DNA of 64,000 nucleotides from Nicotiana tabacum (Eukaryota > Streptophyta > Magnoliopsida > Solanales > Solanaceae), in contig NC_134081.1 in the NCBI RefSeq assembly GCF_000715075.1, positions 105,884,108 to 105,948,107 of the forward strand. The letters run 5' to 3'. Below the pieces are notes generated by a model, which worked only from the letters and a program-made list of their open reading frames with translations, searched no databases and was not told the DNA's origin. Shown in pieces: positions 22,738 through 34,616 of this stretch. A program made the position numbers and the translations under genes. Numbering within the stretch: the stretch's first letter is position 1; the number at the start of each line of letters is the position of its first letter.

Positions 22738-25579
22738 ATGGCTTCTTCCTCAAAGCGTACCAGTTTTTCAAAGAGCAAGAACAAGGCCGAGGACTCTGCT
22801 CCTCCAACAGTGGGCTCCATCATCCCTAGAAGTCTTAATACCACAAAAGACTTCGAAGAAAAATTTTCTACTACTAACTCTCGTACATGGGCCGTCAGTA
22901 GGTACCCTTCTTCCATACGTCCTTCTAGCATTCCTGCTATGAAGGAAGACTACCGCTGCCATGACTTGGATATTATTGCTCCTGATCTATCGGAGTGAGT
23001 CACCCTACCCAAGGAGGGTTTTACATATTTTTACACGTATCCCTTTACTTTGGGTGCGTTCTCTTTGAGCAGAGAGAGCTTGACTCTGTGATTGCGGAGT
23101 TTTGCCTCTTCTACCAAGTGTGTTTGGCACAAGTAAGTCCTTCTGTGTGGAGGATGGTTGCTTGCCTTCGACGTTTGTGCCAGGAGACTGGAGAGGAGCT
23201 AACCTTAGCTCATATGATGAATCTCTATTCTCCCAAAATCTTCTGCGGGGGAATGATAAACCTCTGCAAACGTGACCACCATGCTTTGTTGTCTAACATG
23301 GATGATGACAACGACCGTGGGTGGATGGAACGGTTCGTTGCAGCTGCCACCAACGACATCATTCCAGCAACGGCTCCATCCTTTTCGGCTACTTGGAACC
23401 GCACTCGTAAGCTCTTTGTTTAGTATTTTCTTTTACTAAATAATTTTCTATAGCCGTATTGATCCTCTATCCTTCGCTTGGTTCAACAACTCGATGGATC
23501 TCACCGGTGGTTGAAGGTTTGGATCGGTGGGTATAAAAGATCTTGGACGTTACGATGCCCGAGACTCTCTTGTGGAAAGAACTGGCCCCTAAATACGTGT
23601 GGAAAGCCAAGAATCATGGTAATTCAAACTCACCTTGTTTCAATTTTTCATGTGAAGAACTTGATTGATCCCTTCTAACCTATCTATGAAATTAGGTCTA
23701 CCCGCGGGCTCTGTTGTTGTTCCCAAGGAGGATGTCTTGACTGATCATGTTGATGTAGCGAGGCTACTTCAAGAGGCGCTTACTCGAACAGGTGTCTCCG
23801 AGCCTGCTTCGGGAGCAAATGTTTCTTTACGAAGTCCCCGACCGGAAGACAAACAACCAAAGAGAAGACGCTCATCCGTAGCTAGGGAAAAGAATAAGAG
23901 GGCGAGGAATGATGTCCCCGAGTCATCTCCGGTAGTGATGGTGACTGGCCTTCCTTTCGGGCCGGTCATAGATATCGTGACGATCGACGATGATGAAGAA
24001 GCTAGTGATGAGGGAGCTTCTCTACGTAGAAGATGACGATCATCATCATTTTAACAGAATACTCGACCTGTTGAGATAGTTACATCAACTGAGGACGATG
24101 CCTCGACACTTTAGGGAGAATTTAATTTGGTAGATAATGTCAACTCTTATTTTCGGGCCCCAATTGTTGTACCCGGTACTGCGGGGCTGAGTACCGGATC
24201 ACTGCCGTCTTTGGTTGGCGAGCATCCAACAACCAGCACTGCATTTGATGCAGCTACTTCTCAATATTCAACTCCATCAGCTTCATCTTTATCTTCACCA
24301 ACACCAGCAACTACTACATCACTTCCATCTTCATCCACTCTTCCACCAGCAATTGCTACATCATCTCCACCGGCCGCACCTGACCATGAAGAAGGTGTTC
24401 CTCTTCCACAATCCCCAATTCATGGTAATTTGGGGCAAAATTATGATGCCCCTTATGATGATCCGCAAAGGAGGAGGAATGTTACTCTTTCGGTCTCTAC
24501 CGGATGCAACTTGTTATCCCGACCGGTGGAGCTTTCTAATTATCTGAAGCCTTTGGCTTCAGAGAAAGATTGGGAAAAGATTCAGGCACTCTCGGGAGAG
24601 TATTTGTTGAACAACGCCATGCACAACGCCGCAGCGGTACGTTCCTTTCTTCCTTTATTTCTCCTTATATTTTTGGGTATGAACATATCCTGAATTTTAC
24701 CCTTCTTACTTTGTAGGCCAACTTTCTTGCTTTTGAGGGCCTTCAAAGGTTGATTCGTGAAAAGGAAGAGATTACCTCCGCACTGGATTAGCTTTTGGAA
24801 GAGCAGGAGCAACATGTCGCTCACCTTTCGGAACTAGAAGCCAAAGCTGCTGAAGTTGTTGTATTGGAGGCTCGTTTGCGGCAAAGCGAGCAAGAAGTGG
24901 TAACCCTTAGCCAATAAATTGGCCCACTGAGGGTTAGATTTCATGAAGCCTTGGCCAAATGGGTTGAAGTTCATAACGCCCGTTCTTGCTGCAACCGAAC
25001 GCGAGGCTGCCTGAAAGAGTGATCAACTTAAAGGCAGCCTTGAACTTCAAAAGTGAAGAGCTTGCTGCTACGGGGGCGAAATACGCCCAGCTGGAAGAGA
25101 AGTACAGGAAAACCATCGAGCATAATAGGCTTTTTAGTTCAACTGTACGTGACCTTGATATTAGCCTCAAATCTGCTAGGTCCGCCAGAGAAAACTTTTC
25201 TACCGAAGTAACCCAACTCAAAGAATAACTTAAGCGCCGAGCGACTTCCCTCGTTGTTCAGAAAACTTACGCTATGTACAGCATGAGGAGAAAAACCTTG
25301 GAAGAGGCCAAAACTGGTGTCGTTGATTTTGATGCCAAAATTGCTAAGGCATGTGAGCTTGAGTTAGTTGCTAAAAGTGGACTCCCAGTGAGGTCTGATG
25401 CACCTGGTCTTTCTGGTTCTAGTTTCGATTCCGAGTCCTCGGGAACTGAAGAAGAATCGGAGGATGATGATGCGGAAGGCCAAACATGTGAAAACGTTGA
25501 GCCATCGGTGGGTTCGTCTACTTCTCCCGGGGGCGCGGACACTTCTCTTCCTCCTGGTTCCGGAGATACTGCAGTTTAG
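22738..25579 (+). pseudogene. Opposite-strand spliced gene of element A (Transposase_28-like, coiled coil)
   Basis: The function is not known to me. The N-terminal block (TFYTYPFTLGAFS-like, about 23010, then PSVWRMVACLRRLC and GWMERFVAA) resembles the 'putative gypsy type transposon' domain. A Ser/Thr/Pro-rich linker (24230-24420), a coiled coil (24717-25230) and an acidic/Ser-rich tail follow. Exons by comparison with copy C: 22738-23406, 23487-23618, 23696-24636 and 24717-25579. Damage includes TGA at 22996 where C has CGA, a 2 bp insertion near 23070, a lost intron 1 acceptor (CAA for CAG at 23486), TAA inside exon 2 and TAG/TAA stops in the coiled coil. It is convergent with gag-pol. Confidence 0.8.
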
Positions 25580-26881
25580 CTTTCTTTTCTTTTGCCAATT
25601 CTTGTACATGTGCTGTTTTAATGTATTTTTGTAAATAAAAATATCTTTTGCTCAACTATTGTTTGAGTCCTCATTTCGCTTGAATATTTTCTTCCTTTTG
25701 CTTAAGAATTTTATGTAAGCCTTTCTATTTTGTGTCTTATTATGTGAAGCCTTGGGTGTATTCTCCCCGAAAGCATTTTTGGCTCTGGGCATCAGCCCTT
25801 TTTCAAGAGGGATTTGATAAGTATTTGTGCAAATTTACTTTTGCATCCTTTCGTATACGGGTTCGGGTGTATCTTTTCCCCGAAGGCGTTTTGATTCCGA
25901 GCATAAATTCTTCCGGAACAAACCCTTTAATGTGAGGTTTTTTATAAGAGAGGGTCCTCTTATATTTACGGTGCTCTTGAAGAGGACGTCTCTTGTTCAT
26001 TACGGCACTAGCATTTGAAGTACTTGTTTATCTTTCAAATGACAAAGTTAATTCATCATTCAATCAAGAAACAAGATAAAAACAAAAGGATTTCATTTTA
26101 TTCCTTCTATTTTCAAAAACTACATAAGCTTTTGCTATGCTGAAAAGAAATTGCCATTACTTTTGACTAACTTGTACAACTTATTTCTACAGGGCTGGCC
26201 ACTCAGTCCCCGGTCCTGATGATGCAATTATATTTCCGGTTTTTATTTTCCTATCGACGTGGCAGTCATTGTTGCCATATCCCCATATCATTCCCCCCCA
26301 GTGTTCGAATGCGAAGAGTGTGAATTGGAATACTGGAAGTCTTGTATCTTCAAAGATTCTACTAATGCATTGCTAGATAATCCTTAACTTGGTAACACAC
26401 TTACTTCCCCTTAGGAATTTATGCTATCGAGCGAAGGACTATCTAACAATCCTTTAGTGGTTTTACTCGTGAACGATCAGGTAACCTTTGCTCAATAGCA
26501 AACTTAACTTCCCGATGGGAATTTTCTATAGAGCAAAAAATTATTTAACCATCCCCGAGTGGATCTTTGCTTGTGTTCCTTGCTATTAAAGGTCTTATTG
26601 CTGTTGTTTTCGTAGTATCCTTTCTGTTACTACCTCATTAAAAACCTTTCCAGAAAAACCCAATTGGGACAAAAACTGAACGAAGGGAAAAAGAGTGCAG
26701 CACATACTTTCTAATAGGATAATGTTCATCAGCAATAATATCTTTTGAGGTGTGCCATGTTACAATTGCTGGGCAACTTTTCTCCATTTTGGTTTTTCAA
26801 CTCGTATGAACCTTTCCCGGTGATAGCTGAAACCTGGTATGGGCCTTCCCACGTTGGACCTAGCTTCCCCGCGTTGAGATC
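25580..26881. other. Spacer between convergent opposite-strand gene and pol, element A
   Basis: Non-coding and homologous to 57941-59250 in element C. It includes a C-run near 26285 (TATCATTCCCCCCCAGTG) and a conserved block at 26632-26700 that recurs in elements B and C. Confidence 0.6.
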
Positions 26882-28019
26882 CTAGGTGTTTTGAGTTACT
26901 TTTCTTAGGACCAAGTCTCCTACTTTGAAATAACGGAGGTTGGCTCTTCGATTATAATACCGCTCTATTCTCTGCTTTTGAGCTACCATTCTTACATGCA
27001 CCAAGTCCCTGCGTTCATCAAGCAGTTCCAAGTTGACTAATATTGCTTTGTTATTTGATTCTTCATCTGCCTGGAAATATCTCAAGGTGGGTACTTCCCA
27101 TACTTCCACCGAGATTAAAGCTTCTGCACCGTACACGAGGGAAAAAGAGGTTTCCCATATGCTTTACTTGGTCGTTGTTCGGTATGCCCATAGAACTCCG
27201 GGTAATTCCTCGGGCCAATTATCCTTAGCTGCTTCCAACCTTTTCTTGAGATTTTAAATAATCACTTTGTTCGTCGACTCCGCTTAACCGTTTGCTCTCG
27301 GATGATAGGGTGAAGATGTGATCCTCTTTATTTTTAAATCTTGGAGAAACTTTGTAATTTTTGCGCCGATAAATTGTGGCCCATTGTCGCATGCTATCTC
27401 TTTTGGTATTCCGCACCTGCAACCACAAGAAATCCACCATTTTGCGTTCTCCGATCTTCTAATAAGGACCTGCTTTCACCTACTTAGAAAAATAGTCAGT
27501 CAAAATTAAAAGAAATCTTACCTTTTCGGGAGCCGGTGGTAGTGGTCTGACGATGTCCATCCCCCATTTCATGAACGACCACGGGGACAGAACCGAATGT
27601 AAGGGTTCTGCCGGTTGATGCACCAGTGGTGCGTAGCGTTGACACCTATAACATTTTCGTACGAAATCTTTGGTATCTTGTTCTATGCGGGGCCAATAAT
27701 ATTTTGCCCTTACCAACTTTAGCACTAAGGAATCTGCGCCCGAGTGGTTGCCGCATATCCCTTCGTGAACGTCTCTCATAACATAGTTTGCTTCGGATGC
27801 CCCTAAGTATCGGCCCAGCAGGCCTTGAAAAGATTTTCTATACAATTGGCATGTCTTGAAGCTATATCCTGCTGCTTTGGCGCACAGCGCCCGGGATAGT
27901 TTGGGGTCTTCAGATAGCTTCCCGTGTTCGAGATAATCGATGATTTCATTCCTCCAGTCCCAAACTAGATTAGTCGAATTTACCTCATAGTAACCATCTG
28001 TATCCAGGACTGAGTTCAT
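26882..28019 (-). pseudogene. Integrase region of element A
   Basis: The minus-strand order is as follows. A zinc-binding N-terminus (EGICGNHSGAD and KCYRCQRYAP, about 27640-27780) leads into a core start MDIVRPLPPAPEKVRFLLILTDYFSK-type segment (seen as WGMDIVRPLPPAP, 27560). A broken middle lies at 27225-27470, followed by the C-terminal part (MYGAEALISVEV, RYFKVGDLVLRKV, 27136-26882). Stops and frameshifts separate the parts. The enzyme would join element DNA to the chromosome. Confidence 0.85.
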
Positions 28020-28059
28020 CAGTTGTACTACCGTCCTGGACTCCGATCCCTTTATTTCC

Positions 28060-28456
28060 GTCGATGATCCTAGGATGTGTCTGCTTCTGTGTTATCTTCC
28101 CTTGGGATATGAGTAATTGACCACTCCCGGAATCGCGCCAACAGAGCCTAAACCTTTACCATGTATTGTTGCATGCGCTCTTCTTTGCTCTCGAAGATCC
28201 CGTAGACCTGATTTACCACCAGCTGTGAATCGTATTTGATTTCGATGACCTTGGAGTCAAGTCCTCGGGCCAATTCGAGCCCTACAATCAAAGCTTCATA
28301 CTCTGCTTCGTTGTTAGTTAAATGGACCGTCCTAATGGCTTGCCTTAGGGTCTCCCCCGAAGGCGTGATTAAGACTATACCGAGCCCGTACCCTTTTACG
28401 TTCGAAGCTCCATCTGTAAATAAGGTCCAAACCCCTAATGTCGATTCCGATACCAT
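28060..28456 (-). pseudogene. Second (archaeal-type) RNase H of element A
   Basis: Visible blocks are LFTDGASNVKGYGLGIVL, NNEAEYEALIVGLELA and VIEIKYDSQLVVNQV: the D, E and D catalytic residues of an extra RNase H between the retroviral-type RNase H and the integrase. This dual arrangement is known from Tat-lineage elements. The frame breaks near 28148. It is adjacent to, and slightly overlaps, the upstream ORF. Confidence 0.85.
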
Positions 28457-30011
28457 TATTGCTTCCTTGGTTGCAGAGGCAATAATCCTGGACTGAAATC
28501 GGCCACGAAGTCAGCCAAGACTTGCGACTTAATTATAGTCCTTGGTTTATATTCTATGTCGAATTCACTCTTTTCGATGGCCCATTTGGCCAATCTATCT
28601 GAGAGCTCGAGTTTATAAAGGATGTTGCGCAAAGGGAAAGTAGTCACCACAGCTATCAGGTGGCATTGGAAGTAGGACCTCAGCTTCTGAGCGGCGACTA
28701 CGAGAGCTAAGGCCAGCTTATCCAAATGTGGGTAACAAGTTTCTGCTCCCGTTAAAATTTTACTAACATAATAAATGGGAGATTACGTACCTTCGTTTTC
28801 TTGGACTAAAACCGCACTTACCGCAACTTCTGTGACCGCGAGATAAACCAACAACGTTTCACCTTATTTTGGTTTTGAAAGCAATGGAGGGCTTAACAAG
28901 TATTTTTTTTAAATCTCTCAAAGCCTGCTGGCACTCCGGGGTTCATTCGAAATTATTTTTCTTTTTGAGCAGTGCGAAGAAACGATGACACTTTTCTGAT
29001 GGCTGGGAAATGAACCTGCTCAAAGCTGTCAATCTCCCCGTAAGCCTTTGGACTTCCTTCACGTTTGATAGTTGGTCCGATATGTCTTCTATGGCCTTGA
29101 TCTTATCGAGGTTTACCTCAATTCCCCTTTGTGATACCAGAAATCCTAGAAACTTACCAGAGCTGACCCCGAACGCGCATTTCTCGGGATTAAGTTTCAT
29201 ATGTTTAAGATGATAACTTGCATTTAAAGACTTAATGAGCATATCGTCTATATAAACTTTCATAGTTTTTCCTATTTTATTTTCAAACATCTTGTTCACG
29301 AGTCGTTGGTAAGTGGCTCCGGCATTTTTCAACCTGAAGGGCATCACATTATAGCAATATATATCGAAATTTGTTATAAACGAAGTTTTTTCCTGATCCT
29401 CCGGGTTCATCTTAATTTGGTTGTACCTGGAATAAGCATCGAGGAAACTCATTAACTTGTGCCCGACCGTGGCATCAATCATTTGATCGATGTTTGGCAA
29501 TGGGAATGAGTCTTTCTGGCACGCCTTGTTAAGATCTCTATAATCTATATATGTGAAACCTATTGTTCTTATTAGGAACTACTACTACATTGGCTAGCTA
29601 ATCTGGATATCTTACCTCTCGGATTGAACTGATATTAAATAAGTGGGTTACCTCTTCTTTGACGAATTTATTCCTCGTTTCGGCAATCAAGCGTTTCTTT
29701 TGTCTTACCAGAGGTATGCTGGGATCTAAGCTTAAGTTGTGTACGACTACCTCTATCGGGATGCCTGTCATATCCTTATGCCACCATGCAAAACAATCGG
29801 CATTAGATTTAAGGAATTTAATAAAGTTGGACTTGAGTTCTGGGTGTATTCCTATCCCCAAGTAGAATTTTATTTCTAGGAATTCTTCGAACAATGCCAC
29901 CTTGCTCCAGCTCTTCAGCTGTGGACTTTGTTGCATCGGTCTCTTCTGGAACTTGAAAGTATCTCGGCACCTGATAATATTCCGACGCCTCTGCCCCCGG
30001 GCTAACGTCAT
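28456..30011 (-). pseudogene. RT and first RNase H of element A
   Basis: The linker and N-terminal RT lie at 30011-29598 (WHKDMTGIPIEV, LDPSIPLVRQKKR). The RT core lies at 29500-28943, with FLDAYSRYNQI, VMPFRLKNAGATYQ and the catalytic YIDD box (about 29245). Then come RNase H and connection pieces at 28725-28456 (LVVAAQKLRSYFQCH, FDIEYKPRTIIKSQVLADF). Compared with copies B and C, 36 nt are missing just after YIDD (between SLNASYHLKH and MKLNPEKC). Frameshifts lie near 29550 and 28900. Highly conserved F/G positions are changed (SRYNQ for SGYNQ, FRLKN for FGLKN). Confidence 0.87.
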
Positions 30012-30045
30012 CTAGTTTGGGAGTAGGTGTTGGTCCCTGTAATTG

Positions 30046-30631
30046 CTATGCCATGTGTTTCTTTCCTTTGCTACTGGAGACCAAAATTGTATTCATCTCC
30101 CTTGTCGCCGGTTGATCACCCCTTATCTGCTTAATTCCTTCGGACGTTGGAAACTTCAGCAATTGGTGATATGTTAATGGTACAACTTTCATCTCGTGCA
30201 ACCATGGCCTTCCCAGAATGATGTTGTGTCCCATATCACCATCTACTACTTCAAAAAGAGTTGTTTTCATTACTCCTTCAGCGTTCGTGAGTAATAAAAT
30301 TTCTCCTCGGGTTGTCACACTTGAGGTTGAATCCGACGAGGAGTTTTGTGGCCAGAATAATGCTTCTGGTGAGTTTAGCTTACTCCAATACTCTCCATTG
30401 TATGACAATAGTTGAACTTCCTGGATCCACTAGAACACGTTTAATCTTAAAATCTAGCATATTTAAATAACTTACCAGTGCATCGTTGTGTGGTAGCAGC
30501 AATTCGTCTGCGTCCTCCTCCATAAAAGCGATATCGTCTTCCCGAAGCCTTTTGCTATGCATTATTGATACTTTCATCTTCTTTGCTACTGAAAAGGTGA
30601 CCCCGTTAATCTCGTTCCTTACATAGATCAT
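30046..30631 (-). pseudogene. Aspartic protease region of element A
   Basis: The retroviral-type protease active site appears as VLVDPGSS (about 30450), followed after a frameshift by TTRGEILLLTNAEG and the ILGRPWLHEM block typical of the C-terminal part of the domain. It would cut the gag-pol polyprotein. It sits in the usual place between gag and RT. Confidence 0.8.
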
Positions 30632-33600
30632 GTTGATTGTTTGACGGGGGGATCTTCTCCTGCTTTCGAGGGTTCTGCATTGTCTCGGTTACGACTATAA
30701 TTGTTCTTAGCTCGGTCACTTCTCTGAGGTGACCATTCTTCAATAATGTTGTCACTTCTTCTCGGAGTTGTCGACAGTCCCCCGTCTGGTGGTCATTCGT
30801 CCCGTGGTATTCACACCACAAGTTGGGATCCCTCTGGCTGGGATCAGATCTCAACGGTTTCGAGAATCGTGCTTCTTTGATGTTTCTCATGGCCGACACC
30901 AACTCCATTATACTAGCGTTGAAGTTGTATTCCGATAACTTGGGGTAAGAAGGATCCCGCGATCCTGACACTTCGTTATCCTTTAGTGATCGATTGTTCC
31001 GACCGCGATCAAACCTCCTGTCAACAGCAAACATGCCCGTTGTGATCTGTGCCAAACCCACACCACAATTGAGTAGCGAGGCGGTCGACGCAATAATAAT
31101 CCCAACAAAGGTCGGGATCGAATCCACAGGGAGTTAGAATATGGGATTAGGTGTATATCTAAGTTAATAGCAAGTTTTGGCTTTAATTGCACTTCCATAA
31201 ACTTGATTGGTTTTTCTACTTCTAACTTTACTCTAAAGATTGCAATAATTGAAACTAAGGACAATGTTTTTGTTGTTGTTTTTCAAATGTTTAAAGAGAC
31301 TAGGGTAGTGACTTCTACCTAGGTGGATATCTAACGGGTAGAAAAATCTAGGGCAAGCTTGATTAGTTGGGATTATAATATAGCTATCACACCAGGGTAC
31401 TCACTCCATACCTCTCGGTAGTTTGAGTGATTTTGCCCAATTTGGCTTTTTCAAGTCCAAATGGGTATTCATGCAAATCAAGTGATATTAGCTCAAGTTG
31501 GGTATTACTATCTCTAGGTTTAACCCTTTAATTGGGGCTATCAATTTCTTGAGTTCACCCCAATTCCTTGTTAAGCCTAGTTTTTCTAGACTTAGTCCCT
31601 CTTTCTTAAGTATAGACTAAGTCATAAATGCATAAATCAATATTTACAACCATTAATTCTTGAGTTCTAGCAAGAACTAGGCTAAATATCACTAACCTAT
31701 TCACATTCAAGCCCTAAAATGAAATACCCACACTAGGGTTGGGTCACAACCCTAACTATGGGTTTAGCTACTCATGAAAATAACAGAAATTAAAGATGAA
31801 ATGAAGATAAAATCTATAATATTAATTTATGGAACGAAAATCTAATATTAAGAAGTGAATCTAGTACAAAAAAAATTCCGAAAACAGTAAAACCAGCCGT
31901 CACAGGTGCTTATACAAAACATAACATAACCTGACATACCCTAAAAATGATAAAAAGTTTTATTTAAACTAAGCTGAAAATATCTGACAAAAATACCCCT
32001 CTGTAGGTTGTGCGGCCGCGTAATTCTGAGTGCGGCCGCACTCTTGCTTTCGCGGCCGCATAATTCTGATGCGGGACGCGTTCTTCTCTTTTGGATCTGG
32101 GTTGAGCTGAACTTTCGTGGACCGCATAATTCTAAGAGCGGCCGCGCTCCAGATTATGCGGCCGCATAAAAGTGATGTGGTCCGCGTTCTTGAGTGAAAT
32201 CAACTCTCTGATTCTTCATCTTGCGGATCGCATAATTTCGATCGCGGCCGCACAAGGGACTTCTGCGGCCGTACAATTCTGGTGCGGTCCGCACTTCTCT
32301 CTTTTGCTCAAATTGTCAGCTCTCTGAATCTCAGTCATCGCGGACCGCGTAATTTCGATTGCGTCCGCACAAGGACTTATGCGGCCGCACATTTCTGGTG
32401 CGGGTTCGCGCTCATCACTTGGTCCAAAATTACACTCTCTGGATCTCCCTCTTGCGGACCACATAATTTTGATCGCGGCCGCACATTATTTGTGCGGTCC
32501 GCGCTTTAGACCTCTTTGCCCAGCCTTGGTTTTGTTAAACTTTTGACTCCTTTGTGAGTTGATTTTGATTCCTTTGGCTCATTTTGAACAATCCCTGCAA
32601 GCAAGAATATTTTATTAGTTTTCGGGAATACCTTGAAGCATTTTTGGCCTAAAACACAAGTAAAAGAGAGCAAATAATAGGTTAAAATCCCTACTTATAA
32701 CACCATCCGGAAACCCCTGTTGCGGCCTTCGGTCCGTTGGTAGGGCAAAAATCGGGCCCTCGAAGTCCGCCTGTCCGCATCATAATCATCCTTTTATTTT
32801 CTCTCCTCTTTTCTCGTCCTTTGGTCGACGATGGAAAACCAACCTAATCATCTTCGATCCTTAGTTTTGATTCGTACCGGTTGTGGACATCCGCCCAGGT
32901 TGTTACTTGAAACTCGAGTAAGCTTTCTTTCAATTTTCGGGAAGCGTCTGAACTCCTCGGATTCAATCCCTTGGTGAATACTTCAGCCGCCCATTCATCT
33001 GGGACAACCGTGAGCAACACTCTCTCCTTCTGGAATCGGGTAATGAACTCTCGTAGTAGCTCAGATTCTCTATGCGCAATCCTGAATATGTCAGCCTTTT
33101 GGGCATGTACTTTTATAGCTCCGGCATGAACCTTGATGAAAGAATCTGTGAGCATTTCAAAGGAGTCTATGCAATGCTCAGGTAACAGCGAATACCACGT
33201 CAAGGCTCCCCTCGTGAGGGTTTCTCCAAATTTTTTTAGCAATACAGATTCAATTTTGTGAGGAGCTAAATCATTTCCCTTTACCGTCGTTGTGTAGGTG
33301 GTAATATGCTCCTGGGGGTCTGAAGTTCCGTCATACTTTGTCACTTCAGGCATTTTGAACCGCTTCGAGATTAACTCTCGTGTCATACTTGGCTTGTATG
33401 GAAATTGAGTATACTTTTTCGAATCCGGACCTTTCAGCACTGGTGGCGCCCCCGGGATCTGGTCCATGCGAGCGTTCACTTCCCTCATAAACCGTAAAAG
33501 TTTATTCTTGAAAGGATCATTCTCGTTGTTGAGGCCGGATCCGTTCCCCCTACCCCATCGGAGCCAATTTCACCCCTGGGGGTGTTGCTGTCGACCCTCT

Positions 33601-33946
33601 GCGTCGTTTGATTCGTGGGAACCCCGGGAGGAACTGGATCTCGTTTGTTTGCATTGTTTGAAGCTCCCGACGGCACTTGCTTCAATTCCGTCATAACCTT
33701 ATCCTGTCACGTGAGGTGGTCTAGAATGATCGCTTGTTACTCTTACAAGACCCTTATTGCGTCAACTACATAATCCTCATTAGTATCATCGGGAGTGGTC
33801 TCCCGAACATCTCGAGAATATTGCCTATCATGCACCGCTGTAGCGACATTCCCCTCATTATGGGTGTCACTGATTGAGTCCTCGAAATGAGGCTGATCCC
33901 CTCGAATCTCGGGGTTGTGCATGTCGTTAACAGTGTTATCTGTCAT
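30606..33946 (-). pseudogene. gag of element A, split by a solo LTR
   Basis: The start is probably MTDNTVNDMHNPEIRG at 33946. The capsid-type retrotransposon gag domain lies at 33488-32844 (MPEVTKYDGTSDPQEHI, ESVLLKKFGETL, FEMLTDSFIKVHAGA, LREFITRFQKER). The nested LTR (31085-32702) then interrupts it. The C-terminal part resumes at about 31080 and has a zinc-knuckle-like WCEYHGTNDHQTGDC (about 30790), spaced C-x2-H-x4-H-x4-C. Two frameshifts precede the capsid domain. It is followed directly by the protease. Confidence 0.85.
31085..32702 (-). repeat. Solo LTR of the Athila-like family nested in gag of element A
   Basis: The reverse complement starts TGTTATAAGTAGGGATTT and ends near TTATTATTGCGTCGA. 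It follows the same order of blocks as 8985-10435: TTCCCGAAAACTAATAAAAT near the start, then GCGGCCGC palindromes (32005-32510), then GATTCGATCCCGACCTTTG near the end. The terminal CA is altered, and I cannot see a target duplication, so the left limit is approximate. The palindrome region here shows three copies of a repeat of about 117 bp (32219, 32337, 32451). Confidence 0.82.
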
Positions 33947-34029
33947 TTCTTATGATTTTTTCTAAGACAAAATAATCAAAACATGTTAGTAAATAAAGGC
34001 AATGATCAATTTAATTACATGGCTGTCTA

Positions 34030-34048
34030 GGCCCCACGGTGGGTGCCA
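34030..34048 (-). other. Primer-binding site of element A
   Basis: The minus strand reads TGGCACCCACCGTGGGGCC, four bases after the 5' LTR end. Starting with TGG and placed directly after the LTR, this is the expected tRNA-primer site. I do not assign the tRNA with confidence. Confidence 0.7.
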
Positions 34049-34051
34049 AAC

Positions 34052-34616
34052 TGTTTACCCGTAAAATGGTACAGTTGAATTTATACGTGATTTCTAGATA
34101 AATGAATTAATTTGAGCCTAAAATAATAAAATAATTAAAGAATTATGCAATACTTAGCCTTAGGATATAGACGAAACAGTAGAAGCAACAGTTTCGGGAA
34201 CAGGGTTTCCGGGTACAACAACAACGAAATCAAAAAGTAAGAAGATAAGATTGTATTGATCTTTGTATAGAATGTAGCGTAAGTTTGCTAGAAAATTCGT
34301 GTCTTTTACAATGACAATTGAGCTCACTATTTATAGCTATGAGGAAATCCTAGGATCGTGCCCTTTTTAATGTCAATTATGAGGGACATTGATGAAGATG
34401 TAACGGTGAACATAAATATCAAATTCCCTGTAATGGATAATTGTTCTTAATGCCATAAAATATTCTCTATTACATGCTATCGGGCGAAGAGTATTTATCA
34501 TATCTTTATGAGCGTTATTCGAAATAGTTGCCTTCGGTCTTTGGCCATCCCCGTCTTGGGTTTCACGTGTCCCTTTTTTGGACGGCCACGTGTCATAGCA
34601 TATTTTACCCTATACA
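34052..34616 (-). repeat. 5' LTR of element A (565 bp)
   Basis: Partner of 21815-22383, bounded by TG/CA. The minus-strand TATA box is the complement of 34327-34336. Confidence 0.9.

Larger units (their letters stand above)
21815..34616 (-). mobile_element. Tat-like Ty3-type LTR retrotransposon A
   Basis: The element reads on the minus strand: 5' LTR 34616-34052, PBS, gag, protease, RT, RNase H, a second RNase H, integrase, a spacer, an opposite-strand spliced gene (22738-25579), PPT and 3' LTR 22383-21815. It is 12.8 kb with, and about 11.2 kb without, the solo LTR nested in gag. Flanking bases ATTAC (21810-21814) and ATTAA (34617-34621) look like a 5 bp target duplication with one change. 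The second RNase H and the opposite-strand gene place it in the Tat lineage. All genes are broken. Confidence 0.88.
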
